A program made the position numbers and the translations under genes. The notes beneath the pieces were generated by a model that saw only the letters and a list, made by a program, of their open reading frames with translations, was not told the DNA's origin and made no database searches. 64,000 bases of DNA, from assembly GCA_002354335.1 (NCBI GenBank), contig DELI01000027.1:244491-308490 (forward strand). The letters run 5' to 3'. Each line of letters begins with the position of its first letter. Within the stretch, counting starts at the first letter, position 1. Source of the stretch: Sphingobacterium sp. UBA2700 (lineage in GTDB: Bacteria; Bacteroidota; Bacteroidia; Sphingobacteriales; Sphingobacteriaceae). This document shows, one piece after another, positions 52,701 to 60,353 of the stretch.

Positions 52701-52941
52701 TGGTCCGATAGAGGTCAATGGCAAGAAATATCCAGGTCAAGTTCCGATGACGCCATTTGGAGCTATGCTGAATGATCAGGAAGTAGCAGATGTATTGACT
52801 TATGTGCGCAATACGTTTGGCAATAAAGCAGGAGTAATTTCTCCAGAGAAAGTGAAAGCAATCCGTGCAGCAGTGCAGGATAAAAAGGGTTTTTATTCGC
52901 CAGAGGAGTTACTGAAGATGCATCCTTTAGAGAAAGAGTAA
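49786..52941 (+). CDS. Lipoprotein fusion: SGNH hydrolase, PVC-type propeller dehydrogenase and cytochrome c
   Basis: A 1051-residue lipoprotein (LLLLYSCAE, lipid Cys at about residue 19). Residues about 30-265 are SGNH-esterase-like (VVLIGNNLGSRMM, GFFGYNES). Residues about 365-720 are the beta-propeller of the PVC-type membrane-bound dehydrogenase family, with Asp-rich loops DTNGDGKADKQ and DTDGDGKADKK that look calcium-binding. A HEAT-like helical part spans about 760-890. A mono-haem cytochrome c domain has C931-x-x-C934-H935 and a probable Met ligand in PMTPFGAM. The role is probably periplasmic oxidation of a sugar or alcohol with electrons leaving through the haem. The ATG at 49786 begins the lipoprotein signal. 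Confidence 0.85.
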   Translation: MNLKLPFLVFVVLLLLYSCAEKPSMEPVKIHKGSRVVLIGNNLGSRMMEYGDFDTELHARFPDSLLYIRNICNPGNTAGFRPHPSRNSPWAFDGAEAFNPEYDINTGSEGHFPTEDAWLQTLKPDVIIGFFGYNESFKGADGLENFKGEIAAFIDHTKKQDYNGGKGTTLVLVSPIAFEDLSDKYDLPDGKETNANLKMYADAMAAIAKEKNVPFLDVYSVSKNWYSDSSEPLTIDGSQLSADGYAKFADYLVTGIFGKGEGPGSTHRDKIKEAVLEKDWIWNQDFKIPNGVHAYGRRFNPFGPDNYPFEIKKLRQMGEIRDTAIWKAAKGEQVDLATMDRNTLKLPEVVTNYEAGEKGEAKYLYGEEALAKFHVAPGYKIDLFASEKEFPDLANPVQISFDAKGRLWVATMPSYPHWKAGDGKPNDKIIILEDTNGDGKADKQTVFADKLHLPIGFEFTKEGVYVSQGKNMVLLKDTDGDGKADKKEVILSGFDDHDTHHAHSVYTMDPSGAIYMAEGTFLHTNVETSYGPVRATNGGFFRYSPQNKRLERVAQVSIPNPWGIATDDWGQMIYSETSGPDVRWMLPGSIKPRYGESNDKSFTLVDSLHRVRPTSGLEIVSSRHFPEEVQGDYLINNTIGFLGAKQHTLVDDGTGFKSQHRQDLFWSDDKNFRPVDAEFAPDGSLYVVDWHNILIGHMQHNARDPLRDHVHGRIYRVTYPSRPLVKPAKVDGATIAELLENLKLPEYRARYRSRAELRMRDDAEVVKEALAWAKKLDKKDPKYLHHLTEAMWVTWGANKIDAGLLETLLNSSDYHARAAAVHALRYNTDKIKNYKELFTKAAKDKNGRVKLELIAAASWLNPATGLELMNAIDTTSLDKWNKPAYNTSFAHLNNKSVKPKSEGGSLRTTLKGKDLEQFKRGAVIYAKEGFCITCHQPNGKGLEASGFPPLNASTWVTGSEERLIKLTLHGLLGPIEVNGKKYPGQVPMTPFGAMLNDQEVADVLTYVRNTFGNKAGVISPEKVKAIRAAVQDKKGFYSPEELLKMHPLEKE

Positions 52942-53088
52942 TTTGGGTTAGAATAATTTGATGGAATAGGGAGAGTGTTTTTATATAGGCTTTAACACGT
53001 CTCCCTTGAACATCATGAAAGCGTTGGAAATCAGCGTCGTTTAATCTTAACAGCGAGCATTAAGCTATTTAGTTTCATATATTATAAC

Positions 53089-53141
53089 CAAGACAGTTTC
53101 TCCCAACCTCCCCAAAAAGGGGAGGAATAACTGTCGACTTG
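53089..53141. repeat. Long intergenic palindrome
   Basis: The core CCTCCCC-AAAAA-GGGGAGG (53107-53125) is perfect. An outer pair ACAGTT/AACTGT (53093-53098, 53129-53134) and a further CAAG/CTTG extend it. It lies between the cytochrome fusion gene and the epimerase gene. It resembles the GC-rich intergenic palindromes scattered in many Bacteroidota genomes and may act as a terminator or mRNA-stabilising stem. Confidence 0.65.
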
Positions 53142-53215
53142 AGCAAGGTGGGAAACTCAGCTTTGCGTTGAGCGATTGTTTTGCTTAAGAATTTTTAAAC
53201 CGATAAATCGAACAA

Positions 53216-54061
53216 ATGAATAAAATTGGATTTAACTTATTGCCATGGTCTGCAGGAGTATCTTCCACTGTTTTTCCATTGTTGGACCGATTAAAAGCGA
53301 TTGGCTATGACGGAATTGAAGTGTTGATTGGCTCTCCGGATGAAGCAGAATATAAAGCATTAGGAAAATACGCAGCTGACTTGGGCTTAGAAATTACGGG
53401 AGTATTCGTGCTAGGCGCCGATGACAATCCGATCTCTGCTGACCCTAGCGTTAGGCAGCGTGGAGTCGACAAGATTAAATGGGCGATTGATCGTGCTCAA
53501 GATCTCGGGGCAAAGGTTATCTGTGGGCCGTTCCATTCTGCACATGGCTCTTTTTCCAGAGCAGCACCGACAGATCAGGAATATCAGTGGAGTGCTGAAG
53601 TACTCCGACAAGTTGGCGACCATGCCAAGCAGGCAGATATTGTTTTAACATTGGAAGCGGTGAATCGTTTCGAAACCTATTTAGCCAATACCATGGATCA
53701 GCTTGCCAAGTTGATGGAGCTAACAGATCATCCGAATGTGAAGGCAATGTATGATACGCATCATGCGAATATAGAGGAGAAGAGTATTACAGAACCGATT
53801 AAACGCATCAGGCCGCATTTGGCACATGTGCATATCAGTGAGAATGATAGAGGAACGCCAGGTAAAGGATTAGTGCGATGGGACGAGGTATTCAAGGCAT
53901 TAAAAGATGCTAACTATGAGGGTTGGTATACGATCGAATCCTTCTCGCGCGCTGATCCTGATTTCGCAAATGCAATTAATGTTTGGCGTGAATATTCTGA
54001 TCCTTGGGAAATTGCAGAAGAGGGGTACAGTTTTATCAGGAAGATGCTCGACAATGTATAA
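53216..54061 (+). CDS. Sugar epimerase/isomerase, TIM-barrel (tagatose-3-epimerase-like)
   Basis: A 281-residue AP-endonuclease-2/xylose-isomerase-like barrel. The metal ligands of the D-tagatose/D-psicose 3-epimerase group are in place: E147 (LTLEAVNRFE), D180 (AMYDTHHANIEE), H206 (HVHISENDRG) and E241 (YTIESFSR). It would interconvert keto-sugars or a 3-keto derivative. It lies between the cytochrome fusion and an MFS transporter, in the same direction, supporting a joint role in sugar use. Confidence 0.88.
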   Translation: MNKIGFNLLPWSAGVSSTVFPLLDRLKAIGYDGIEVLIGSPDEAEYKALGKYAADLGLEITGVFVLGADDNPISADPSVRQRGVDKIKWAIDRAQDLGAKVICGPFHSAHGSFSRAAPTDQEYQWSAEVLRQVGDHAKQADIVLTLEAVNRFETYLANTMDQLAKLMELTDHPNVKAMYDTHHANIEEKSITEPIKRIRPHLAHVHISENDRGTPGKGLVRWDEVFKALKDANYEGWYTIESFSRADPDFANAINVWREYSDPWEIAEEGYSFIRKMLDNV

Positions 54062-54133
54062 ATAATACGCAAGCGTAAAGGAAAGTTTTCTTTGTCGCTC
54101 GTTATACCACTTAAACTAACATAAACCGATATT

Positions 54134-55384
54134 ATGAGCAAACAAGTTAACAGTAGCGCGTTGTTCTTAGGGAGCTGTTTAGCCTTGATTACAACTGGCC
54201 TAACTTTTTCTATCCGTGCAGGAATTCTCCCTCAACTTGGGCAGAGCTTCAATCTCAATGCCGAACAGTTGGGCTTCATCAATTCCATGTGGTTTTTAGG
54301 ATTTCCTATTTCCATGATTTTAGGAGGGCTGTTTTACTATAAAGTAGGACCGGCAAACATTATGCGTATCGCATTTATATCCCATACGCTGGGGATTATA
54401 CTGACCATCTTTGCTACGGGCTACACTTCGCTATTAGTTTCCACACTGTTTATCGGGTTTGGAAATGGATGTACCGAGGCTGCCTGTAACCCATTGATTG
54501 CCGACTTATATTCCGGCAAGAAAATGGATAAGATGTTAAATAGATTTCATATGTGGTTTCCGGGCGGAATTGTCCTTGGTAGCCTGATCTCCAAGTTCAT
54601 GACAGACTTCGGCGCCTCCTGGCAAACGCAAATGTGGGTGATAATGATCCCGACAATACTTTATGCGATTATCTTCTGGGGCAAGGCCTTTCCAGAGCCT
54701 AAGCAAGAAGCGGCGGCATCCATATCCAATAATTTCAAAGCAATGTTCTCCCCAATCTTTATATTCTTATTCTGTTGCATGGCATTGACGGCTATATCAG
54801 AGTTTGGACCTCAGCAGTGGGTGGGCATTATCATGGCCGATAGCGGCGCAAGCCCTATGTTAATTCTTGCATTAGTTACAGGTGTAATGGCGGTAGGACG
54901 TTTCTTTGCAGGGTCGGTAATCAAAGTATTAGGACAGACGGGCGTATTGTTGTTTTCAGCCGTATTCGCAACGATTGGAGTGTATTTGTTCTCCGTTGTA
55001 ACGGGTGGAATGGCATATGTGGCGGCAATTTTCTTCGCCATAGGCGTTTGCTATTTCTGGCCAACAATGATTGCTACCACAGCGCAGCGTGTTCCTCTCA
55101 GCGGTGCTTTAGGAATGTCGATTATTGGTGGAGTAGGGATGTTCTCCACGTCTATCTTTCAGCCAATTATCGGACGCTGGATCGATAAATCAAAAGAAGC
55201 TGTGGTTGCATCCGGACAAGCTGTTGAAAATATTGATCTGGCAGTAGGACAAGCTACTTTAGCGAAGCTGGCTATATTTCCAGGAATTTTGATTGTCTTA
55301 TTTTTACTTTTCTTTTTCTGGCAAAAACGAACTTATAGACCTGAAGTTTCAGTGGATGACGCTACTGTAGAAACAGCGTCGTGA
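54134..55384 (+). CDS. MFS transporter, probably for a sugar
   Basis: A 416-residue protein with about 12 membrane helices and an MFS layout (SMWFLGFPISMILGGLFYYKVG between helices 2 and 3, and a short central loop). It resembles the FHS/sugar-porter type of permeases. Its position between a sugar epimerase and a ThuA-domain protein suggests uptake of the substrate or product handled by those proteins. It starts 72 nt after the epimerase stop and ends 40 nt before the ThuA gene. Confidence 0.85.
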   Translation: MSKQVNSSALFLGSCLALITTGLTFSIRAGILPQLGQSFNLNAEQLGFINSMWFLGFPISMILGGLFYYKVGPANIMRIAFISHTLGIILTIFATGYTSLLVSTLFIGFGNGCTEAACNPLIADLYSGKKMDKMLNRFHMWFPGGIVLGSLISKFMTDFGASWQTQMWVIMIPTILYAIIFWGKAFPEPKQEAAASISNNFKAMFSPIFIFLFCCMALTAISEFGPQQWVGIIMADSGASPMLILALVTGVMAVGRFFAGSVIKVLGQTGVLLFSAVFATIGVYLFSVVTGGMAYVAAIFFAIGVCYFWPTMIATTAQRVPLSGALGMSIIGGVGMFSTSIFQPIIGRWIDKSKEAVVASGQAVENIDLAVGQATLAKLAIFPGILIVLFLLFFFWQKRTYRPEVSVDDATVETAS

Positions 55385-55424
55385 CAGCAAAAATAGCATA
55401 GTAAACAGATTGCAAACAATTTAT

Positions 55425-56474
55425 ATGATACAAGCGAACAAGTATATACACAATTTAAACCTATGGACTACCAAGTTAGGCGCGATACTACTGTTGTTCT
55501 TTTTAACAATCAATAGTTGGGCTTGCGCACAACAACAGGAATGGCTGCATTTCAAACCGCAAACGTCAAAAGCGAAGGCGAAGAAGATTGTATTGGTTTC
55601 CGGCGATGAAGAATATCGTTCGGAGGAAAGCATGCCGATGCTTGCAAAGCTTTTGACAACACATCACGGCTTTGAAACTGTCGTCTTGTTTGCCATAGAT
55701 CCCAATACAAAGCAAATCAATCCGGAGTACCAAAAGAATATTCCAGGCCTTTCAAATCTGAAAGATGCGGACTTGATGATTATAGCGACCCGCTTCCGCG
55801 AGCTGCCCGATGATCAAATGAAACATATTGATGATTATTTGAAAGCAGGGAAGCCAGTAATAGGCTTACGTACAGCGACACATGCTTTTAATTTCGCGAA
55901 GGAATCTAAAAGCCCATATAAGCATTATGCCTACAATGAGAAGAGCGAAGCTTGGAAAGGTGGTTTCGGGGGCATAGTATTGGGCGAAACCTGGGTAAAC
56001 CACCATGGAGATCATGGTAAAGAGGGAAGCAGAGCATTGATTAACGGTTTAGAAGCAGAAGCTAAGAATCCAATCTTATTGGGTGTCAAAGATATCTGGG
56101 TACCATCGGATGTCTATGGAATACGTAATAATCTCGACGGCGCCCGTATTTTAGTTTTTGGGCAACCTACATTGGAAATGAATGCCGACAGTCCGCTCAA
56201 TTGGCGGAAAGCTATCATGCCGGTTGCTTGGACTAAAGATTATCAGATTCCGGGTGGTAAAAAAGGGCGAGTTTTTACAACGACCATGGGCTCGTCTATT
56301 GACCTTAGAAGCGCTGACTTAAGACGCTTGATTGTCAATGCGACCTATTGGGCACTTGGACAGTCAGAAGCTATTAAAGAAGATTTAAATGTCAATCCCG
56401 TAGGAAATTTCGAAGCAAATATGTTTGGGTTTGGAACCTACGAGAAAGGGAAATATCCAAAGGACTATCAATAA
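55425..56474 (+). CDS. Exported ThuA-domain protein
   Basis: A 349-residue protein with an N-terminal signal (LGAILLLFFLTINSWACAQ, possibly lipidated at WAC). The class I glutamine-amidotransferase-like ThuA fold follows: KKIVLVSGDEEYRSEESMP, LMIIATRFRELPDDQM, VIGLRTATHAFNF, GETWVNHHGDHG and FTTTMGSS. ThuA-type proteins occur in trehalose or disaccharide 3-keto oxidation clusters. The ATG at 55425 is preferred to a TTG 15 nt upstream. It is the last gene of the probable sugar cluster, with two hairpins after it. Confidence 0.86.
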   Translation: MIQANKYIHNLNLWTTKLGAILLLFFLTINSWACAQQQEWLHFKPQTSKAKAKKIVLVSGDEEYRSEESMPMLAKLLTTHHGFETVVLFAIDPNTKQINPEYQKNIPGLSNLKDADLMIIATRFRELPDDQMKHIDDYLKAGKPVIGLRTATHAFNFAKESKSPYKHYAYNEKSEAWKGGFGGIVLGETWVNHHGDHGKEGSRALINGLEAEAKNPILLGVKDIWVPSDVYGIRNNLDGARILVFGQPTLEMNADSPLNWRKAIMPVAWTKDYQIPGGKKGRVFTTTMGSSIDLRSADLRRLIVNATYWALGQSEAIKEDLNVNPVGNFEANMFGFGTYEKGKYPKDYQ

Positions 56475-56509
56475 AGATTTTATTCGTTTTTATTAATTCA
56501 ATTGGTTCC

Positions 56510-56564
56510 GTAGGGTTTAGTAAAACCCTACAAGGTAAATCCTCGATGTGAATCGGGGATTTTT
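56510..56564 (+). terminator. Two hairpins in tandem after the ThuA gene
   Basis: GTAGGGTTT/AAACCCTAC (56510-56531, loop AGTA) is followed six nt later by AATCCTCGAT/ATCGGGGATT (56538-56561, loop GTGA, one T-G pair) and T-rich sequence. The second is a typical terminator. The first may add stability. Confidence 0.75.
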
Positions 56565-56587
56565 CCGTTTTACAAATTCAGTTTTTT

Positions 56588-56595
56588 TATTTTTG
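56588..56595 (+). promoter_or_regulatory. -7 element of the GNAT gene
   Basis: TATTTTTG fits TAnnTTTG and lies 42 nt before the chosen ATG at 56638. No clear -33 TTTG was found. Confidence 0.5.
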
Positions 56596-56637
56596 TTATC
56601 GGACAGGAAAAACACTCTTTATAAATCGCATTATCAC

Positions 56638-57153
56638 ATGAGGGAGTTAAGAAGATTAAGGCATGCAGTAGCGGAAGAACAGGATACTATTTGGACCATC
56701 CTTCAACAGGCTATACAGAAGCGGAAGGAAGAAGGCAGCGAGCAATGGCAGGACGGTTATCCGAACCCAGAGGTGATTGCCAGTGATATTGAAAAAAACT
56801 ATGCTTACGTCTGTGTGGATGAGGACGATGTTATATTGGGTTATGTTGCATTGATTTTCGATATAGAACCGGCTTATGAGAATATCGAAGGTCACTGGTT
56901 AACCGAACGCCCATACGCGGGTATACATCGACTAGCGGTGAATCAGGAGCCTTATCTCAAGGGAATTGCAACTTGGATGATGAAGGCTGTAGAGCCAATC
57001 TGTAAGGAGCTAGGCTACTACAGTATAAAAGTTGATACCAATTTTGATAATATCGGCATGCTCAGGGTGTTCGAGAAGTTGGATTATGTGTATTGCGGTG
57101 AAGTGTACTTTAGAGGCGCTGCGCGCAAAGCATTCGAAAAACGTCTAGACTGA
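56638..57153 (+). CDS. GNAT-family N-acetyltransferase
   Basis: A 171-residue GNAT protein. AGIHRLAVNQEPYLKGIATWMM is the acetyl-CoA segment, with a relaxed R/Q-x-x-G-x-G/A loop, and IKVDTNFDNIGMLRVFEKLDYVYCGEVYF the usual C-terminal part. The start helix LRHAVAEEQDTIWTIL fits an amino-acid- or small-amine-type enzyme. The substrate is unknown. The ATG at 56638 is chosen because the 30 upstream residues run through the promoter. Confidence 0.85.
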   Translation: MRELRRLRHAVAEEQDTIWTILQQAIQKRKEEGSEQWQDGYPNPEVIASDIEKNYAYVCVDEDDVILGYVALIFDIEPAYENIEGHWLTERPYAGIHRLAVNQEPYLKGIATWMMKAVEPICKELGYYSIKVDTNFDNIGMLRVFEKLDYVYCGEVYFRGAARKAFEKRLD

Positions 57154-57282
57154 TAAAGAAAGAGATGCCCACCTGGACATCTCCTACAATTTTATGGAAA
57201 TACTACAACTTTTCACTAGCCCACTTAGGCTATTAAACAGTGCTGTTTAAAAATAGTTTTTAAAGTCCAAAACATCATGCTA

Positions 57283-58035
57283 TCAAACCGATAGCTTACC
57301 GACACGAATTGCTATTTTCCAGGATACATTCTTAATTTCATTGGCATCTTTCCAATAAGCGCTCAGCTGTTGTTTGAGCTCGTCTAAAGGGTCGATCTGT
57401 TCTTGATCGATGAACTTTTGAGTTGCAGACCAAGAACGCAGATGTCCTAATAGATCATCCAATCTAAAACGCTTGCGAATATAGAACTCTGGAGGCTCAA
57501 TCTCTCGAAAAGGAAATGAAATCGTGGTATAGCCCTGTGCGATCAATTTATTCTGCGGTTGCCAGAATTGACCCACCGTTTGGTCATGGAATTCCTGCGT
57601 TATTTTGTCGATATCTTTATTTACCTGCGGTATGCCATATGCCCAAACAGCAATAATGCCATCCTTCTTTAGAACACGTTTGGCAGATTCATAGAATTTT
57701 TCGATTTCAAACCAGTGAATAGCCTGTGCTACTGTAATCAGATCAACCGTGCGGCTCGCCAAAGACGGTTCTTCGGCTTTTTCAACACGGTATACGACTT
57801 GGTCGTGTGAGAAAGCGTTTTGGATCTGGGCCTCCGAGGGATCGGAAGCAAATACTTTTTTATAAAATTCGGCAAGATGTATTGCTGACTGGCCATTTCC
57901 AGTTCCACAGTCCCAAGCAAGTTCGTGCTCTGGAGTTAAGCTTTGTAAATAATCAAATAGCTCATGCGGATAGGAGGGACGAAATTGAACGTATATCGAC
58001 GCCTGTTTTGAGAAGTTATCATTGAAAGCAGCCAT
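57283..58035 (-). CDS. Class I SAM-dependent methyltransferase (trans-aconitate/Crg1-like)
   Basis: A 250-residue methyltransferase. FSKQASIYVQFRPSYPHELF at the start, motif I WDCGTGNGQSAIHLA, VFASDPSEAQI, RTVDLITVAQAIHWF and VLKKDGIIAVWAYG are the markers of the group containing yeast Tmt1/Crg1-like carboxyl methyltransferases. It might methylate a small carboxylic acid. BioC also esterifies an acyl carboxylate, but the FRPSYP start and IHWF signature place this protein elsewhere. It stands alone. Confidence 0.82.
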   Translation of the reverse strand: MAAFNDNFSKQASIYVQFRPSYPHELFDYLQSLTPEHELAWDCGTGNGQSAIHLAEFYKKVFASDPSEAQIQNAFSHDQVVYRVEKAEEPSLASRTVDLITVAQAIHWFEIEKFYESAKRVLKKDGIIAVWAYGIPQVNKDIDKITQEFHDQTVGQFWQPQNKLIAQGYTTISFPFREIEPPEFYIRKRFRLDDLLGHLRSWSATQKFIDQEQIDPLDELKQQLSAYWKDANEIKNVSWKIAIRVGKLSV

Positions 58036-58158
58036 ATGATTGATGATTAAATCTACAAACGTTACTTTCTTAAAGTTACAAAATTAATTAGCAGGAATAC
58101 CCATGTTTGAATAAATTTAATGTATATTTCATTTGTTATTTATCTGTTAATTAGTTTG

Positions 58159-58656
58159 TTAACTTTCTGTCGCGGTCAGGCGCATGCGTATGGAGCGCCA
58201 ATGTTCATCGCCGTATCTAGTGATGCGGTCGCCGTCCGGTACCTTCTTAAAGTCCAGTTTCTCATAACAAGCAATGGCGGGAAGATTCCATTCAAAGACA
58301 TTTAGTTCAATATTCTTAATACCTAAATCTTGTTCAGCAAAAGCAATCAGTTCTTTCATTAAGGCAGTTCCAAGCCCCTTTCCACGATGCTGTGGAGCGC
58401 CGATAAGTACACGACAGATCAGGACTGTATCCTCTGCGATTTGGTAGACCTCAGCGTGTCCGACAACTTCCGAACTCTCTTTGCCGATTACTTTAAAGAT
58501 ATTCCTCTTGACTTCAGCGCAATAGGCCTTTAGTTGTTCGTGACTCAATGGAAATTGAAATTTGCTGCCAGCAAATTGAATCAGTAATTTTTCATCGCTT
58601 ATCCAAGATATCAGGCGGTCGAAATCTTCTTCTTTGAAGGGCTGGAGGATAATCAT
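58159..58656 (-). CDS. GNAT-family N-acetyltransferase
   Basis: A 166-residue GNAT enzyme. LQPFKEEDFDRLISWISDE forms the N-terminus, VLIGAPQHRGKGLGTALM the acetyl-CoA loop and NIELNVFEWNLPAIACYEKLDF the C-terminal part. The pattern is near that of RimJ/RimL-like acetyltransferases. The ATG at 58656 is chosen over one 36 nt upstream that would overlap the preceding small gene. With this start the two genes are eight nt apart and likely co-transcribed. Confidence 0.82.
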   Translation of the reverse strand: MIILQPFKEEDFDRLISWISDEKLLIQFAGSKFQFPLSHEQLKAYCAEVKRNIFKVIGKESSEVVGHAEVYQIAEDTVLICRVLIGAPQHRGKGLGTALMKELIAFAEQDLGIKNIELNVFEWNLPAIACYEKLDFKKVPDGDRITRYGDEHWRSIRMRLTATES

Positions 58657-58664
58657 TTTTTGAA

Positions 58665-58793
58665 TCAGTATTTTGAGGATCTGTAATCGCATAAATTACA
58701 TCCGTCGGTAAATTCGCAAAGGCATAGTTTGCGATCGTCCTCCGTCACTTTCCGCATCAAAAGACGTTCAGACTGAATTGTGATATCTTCCAT
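58665..58793 (-). CDS. Small cysteine-rich protein (42 residues)
   Basis: A short ORF MEDITIQSERLLMRKVTEDD followed by a Cys-rich tail with CLC and CNLC pairs, five residues from FTDG. The four cysteines could bind a metal. Support comes from the -7 element TATATTTG only three nt before this ATG and from close linkage to the GNAT gene. It is not recognised as a family. The longer frame from 58868 has no support. Confidence 0.5.
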   Translation of the reverse strand: MEDITIQSERLLMRKVTEDDRKLCLCEFTDGCNLCDYRSSKY

Positions 58794-58796
58794 AAT

Positions 58797-58804
58797 CAAA
58801 TATA
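58797..58804 (-). promoter_or_regulatory. -7 element three nt before the small gene
   Basis: On the minus strand TATATTTG-ATT-ATG. The transcript would start inside or at the start codon unless initiation is displaced. No -33 TTTG is clear. Confidence 0.5.
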
Positions 58805-58976
58805 CATGATCTCGAGCGTTAAATAGACTTGCCATTCTGTAGCATAAAAGCGACAAAATTATCAACAATTTGGTTATTAAAGAATTAGCTACTCGGCTTT
58901 ATGTTTTTTGGTTTAGAATTTGCTAATACTGAGACATTACAATCATTAATATAACTACTTAGGGAAAACATAATTT

Positions 58977-59011
58977 TTGCCACTTAATTTCGGTTAAGTG
59001 GCAATTTTTTT
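58977..59011 (+). terminator. Orphan intrinsic terminator
   Basis: A perfect eleven-pair stem TTGCCACTTAA/TTAAGTGGCAA with a six-nt loop is followed by seven T on the plus strand. No plus-strand gene lies upstream within the 940 bp back to 58035, so it may end an unannotated small RNA. The region 58869-59315 otherwise holds no supported gene. Confidence 0.75.
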
Positions 59012-59315
59012 ATCGATATGTGTTAATGCATTATTAAATTATTAATAAATAAATATATTTAAACTTAATTTTCATTATTGTTGACGTATATTTGAACAGG
59101 TTTTTACCTCGGGTCATAAGTAAAGTATTAATAATTGTTTCCACACATGTCGTGAAAGGATGCACTGTTCCCAGTCGATGAAACATCCTATCAATTGCTA
59201 AAACTCTTTTCGATTTTGCCATTTCAGCACGTTAAAAGCTATGATAGACAGCTGCTATGCACGAGGTGCTCACATTTGTTCAACTATTAATAAAATAACA
59301 AATCAAACAGAATAT

Positions 59316-59744
59316 ATGGAAAATTCAAACACAGCTTTTTTGGAAGAGGATTTAAATGAACGCGTTAAAGCCTTACTGTCCAATTGTTGTTCCGGCTATG
59401 TCAATCTGGAATCTTTATGTCCTGAACGACAGACAGCTTTAGTAAAACTATTCGATCAGATTCAGTATAAGGATATTCTGGATCAAGCATTTTGGAGTAT
59501 TGGAGGAGGATTAGCACATTATAATTTGAGTCTGAATGAGATCAAACTATCCTTGTTAGAGATTCTTTCAACCCGATCGGACGATAAAGAGCGTTTAATC
59601 TTGAAGGAGCTCTTCCTGTTCTTAAACATCTTGGATGAAAAGAGCTTCTATCAAATCAATGGAATTCGGCAATTAATGAATTGTCCTGAAGATGTCTTTG
59701 ATTCTAAAATTGAGGAAATCAAAGCGCTTTATTTTAATAGTTAA
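59316..59744 (+). CDS. Hypothetical helical protein
   Basis: A 142-residue cytoplasmic-type protein, mostly helical, starting MENSNTAFLEEDLNERVKAL. It has a Cys pair (SNCCSG), FWSIGGGLAHYNLSLNEIKLSLLEIL and LKELFLFLNILDEKSFYQ. The ATG at 59316 is chosen, as the 25 upstream residues show no coding pattern. A terminator follows 58 nt after the stop. Family not recognised. Confidence 0.62.
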   Translation: MENSNTAFLEEDLNERVKALLSNCCSGYVNLESLCPERQTALVKLFDQIQYKDILDQAFWSIGGGLAHYNLSLNEIKLSLLEILSTRSDDKERLILKELFLFLNILDEKSFYQINGIRQLMNCPEDVFDSKIEEIKALYFNS

Positions 59745-59801
59745 GTATTGCTAATTTGTGTTATGAACTAAAGATATTCTTAAGTTGTGAAAAGAATGAA
59801 A

Positions 59802-59835
59802 AAACTAAAGGGGCGATCAGCCCCCTAGTTTTTTT
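59802..59835 (+). terminator. Terminator after the hypothetical gene
   Basis: AACTA...GGGGC pairs with GCCCC...TAGTT around a GATCA loop, and seven T follow. Confidence 0.8.
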
Positions 59836-59894
59836 AAATAAACATTTTTAATGTTATACATTTCTCAGGTTCAGTACAAGAGTCCATTCGCATA

Positions 59895-60353
59895 TTATTT
59901 TTTCAACGCAGCACTTGCCACATATTTAGCAGCACCCGCTTTGATATTTACGGACAGCTTTGACGTCCCTTTCTCCTTATCGATTATAAACATAAGAATC
60001 CCTTCATCCCCAACTTTATTGCTCGCCACATATTGGAGATCCCCATTTTCATTATTGCCGATGAGTTTAAATTCATATCCTTCTAGCGCTGGCACCAATG
60101 CATGGTTCCAAGTGATATTGTAAGTATTCTCGTTTATCTTTTTCACCGTTGGTGCAATCGCGTTATTATTGAACAGCTCAAAACCGTTCTCCAGATTAAG
60201 AAAGGCTAGGGGATTGAGAATGGCATATGTGCCCTCAAGCTTGACTTTGGCGAGCATTTCTTCATCTTGATCGTGCGAAGATTCCAACTTCTCACAAGAC
60301 TGAAAAAAACAAAAAGCAATAATAAGTAATAAAAATTGTAAAGGTTTTATCAT
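59895..60353 (-). CDS. Lipoprotein of unknown function
   Basis: A 152-residue lipoprotein (LLLIIAFCFFQSC, lipid Cys at about residue 20). The mature beta-rich domain contains LEGTYAILNPLAFLNLENGFEL, TYNITWNHALVPALEGYEF and KLSVNIKAGAAKYVASAAL. It resembles small Bacteroidota surface or periplasmic lipoproteins with an immunoglobulin-like fold. The function is unknown. The ATG at 60353 starts the signal directly, four residues into a longer frame. It is convergent with the hypothetical gene before it. Confidence 0.65.
   Translation of the reverse strand: MIKPLQFLLLIIAFCFFQSCEKLESSHDQDEEMLAKVKLEGTYAILNPLAFLNLENGFELFNNNAIAPTVKKINENTYNITWNHALVPALEGYEFKLIGNNENGDLQYVASNKVGDEGILMFIIDKEKGTSKLSVNIKAGAAKYVASAALKK

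Noticed and set aside
57283..58035. Second methyltransferase as a possible BioC
   Set aside because: The FRPSYP and IHWF signatures place it in the Tmt1/Crg1-like group, and it lies 13 kb from the operon with no linked esterase.
59034..59222. 62-residue minus-strand ORF
   Set aside because: Low-complexity Ile/Lys/Tyr end, no motif, no promoter element and no neighbour support. Considered chance.
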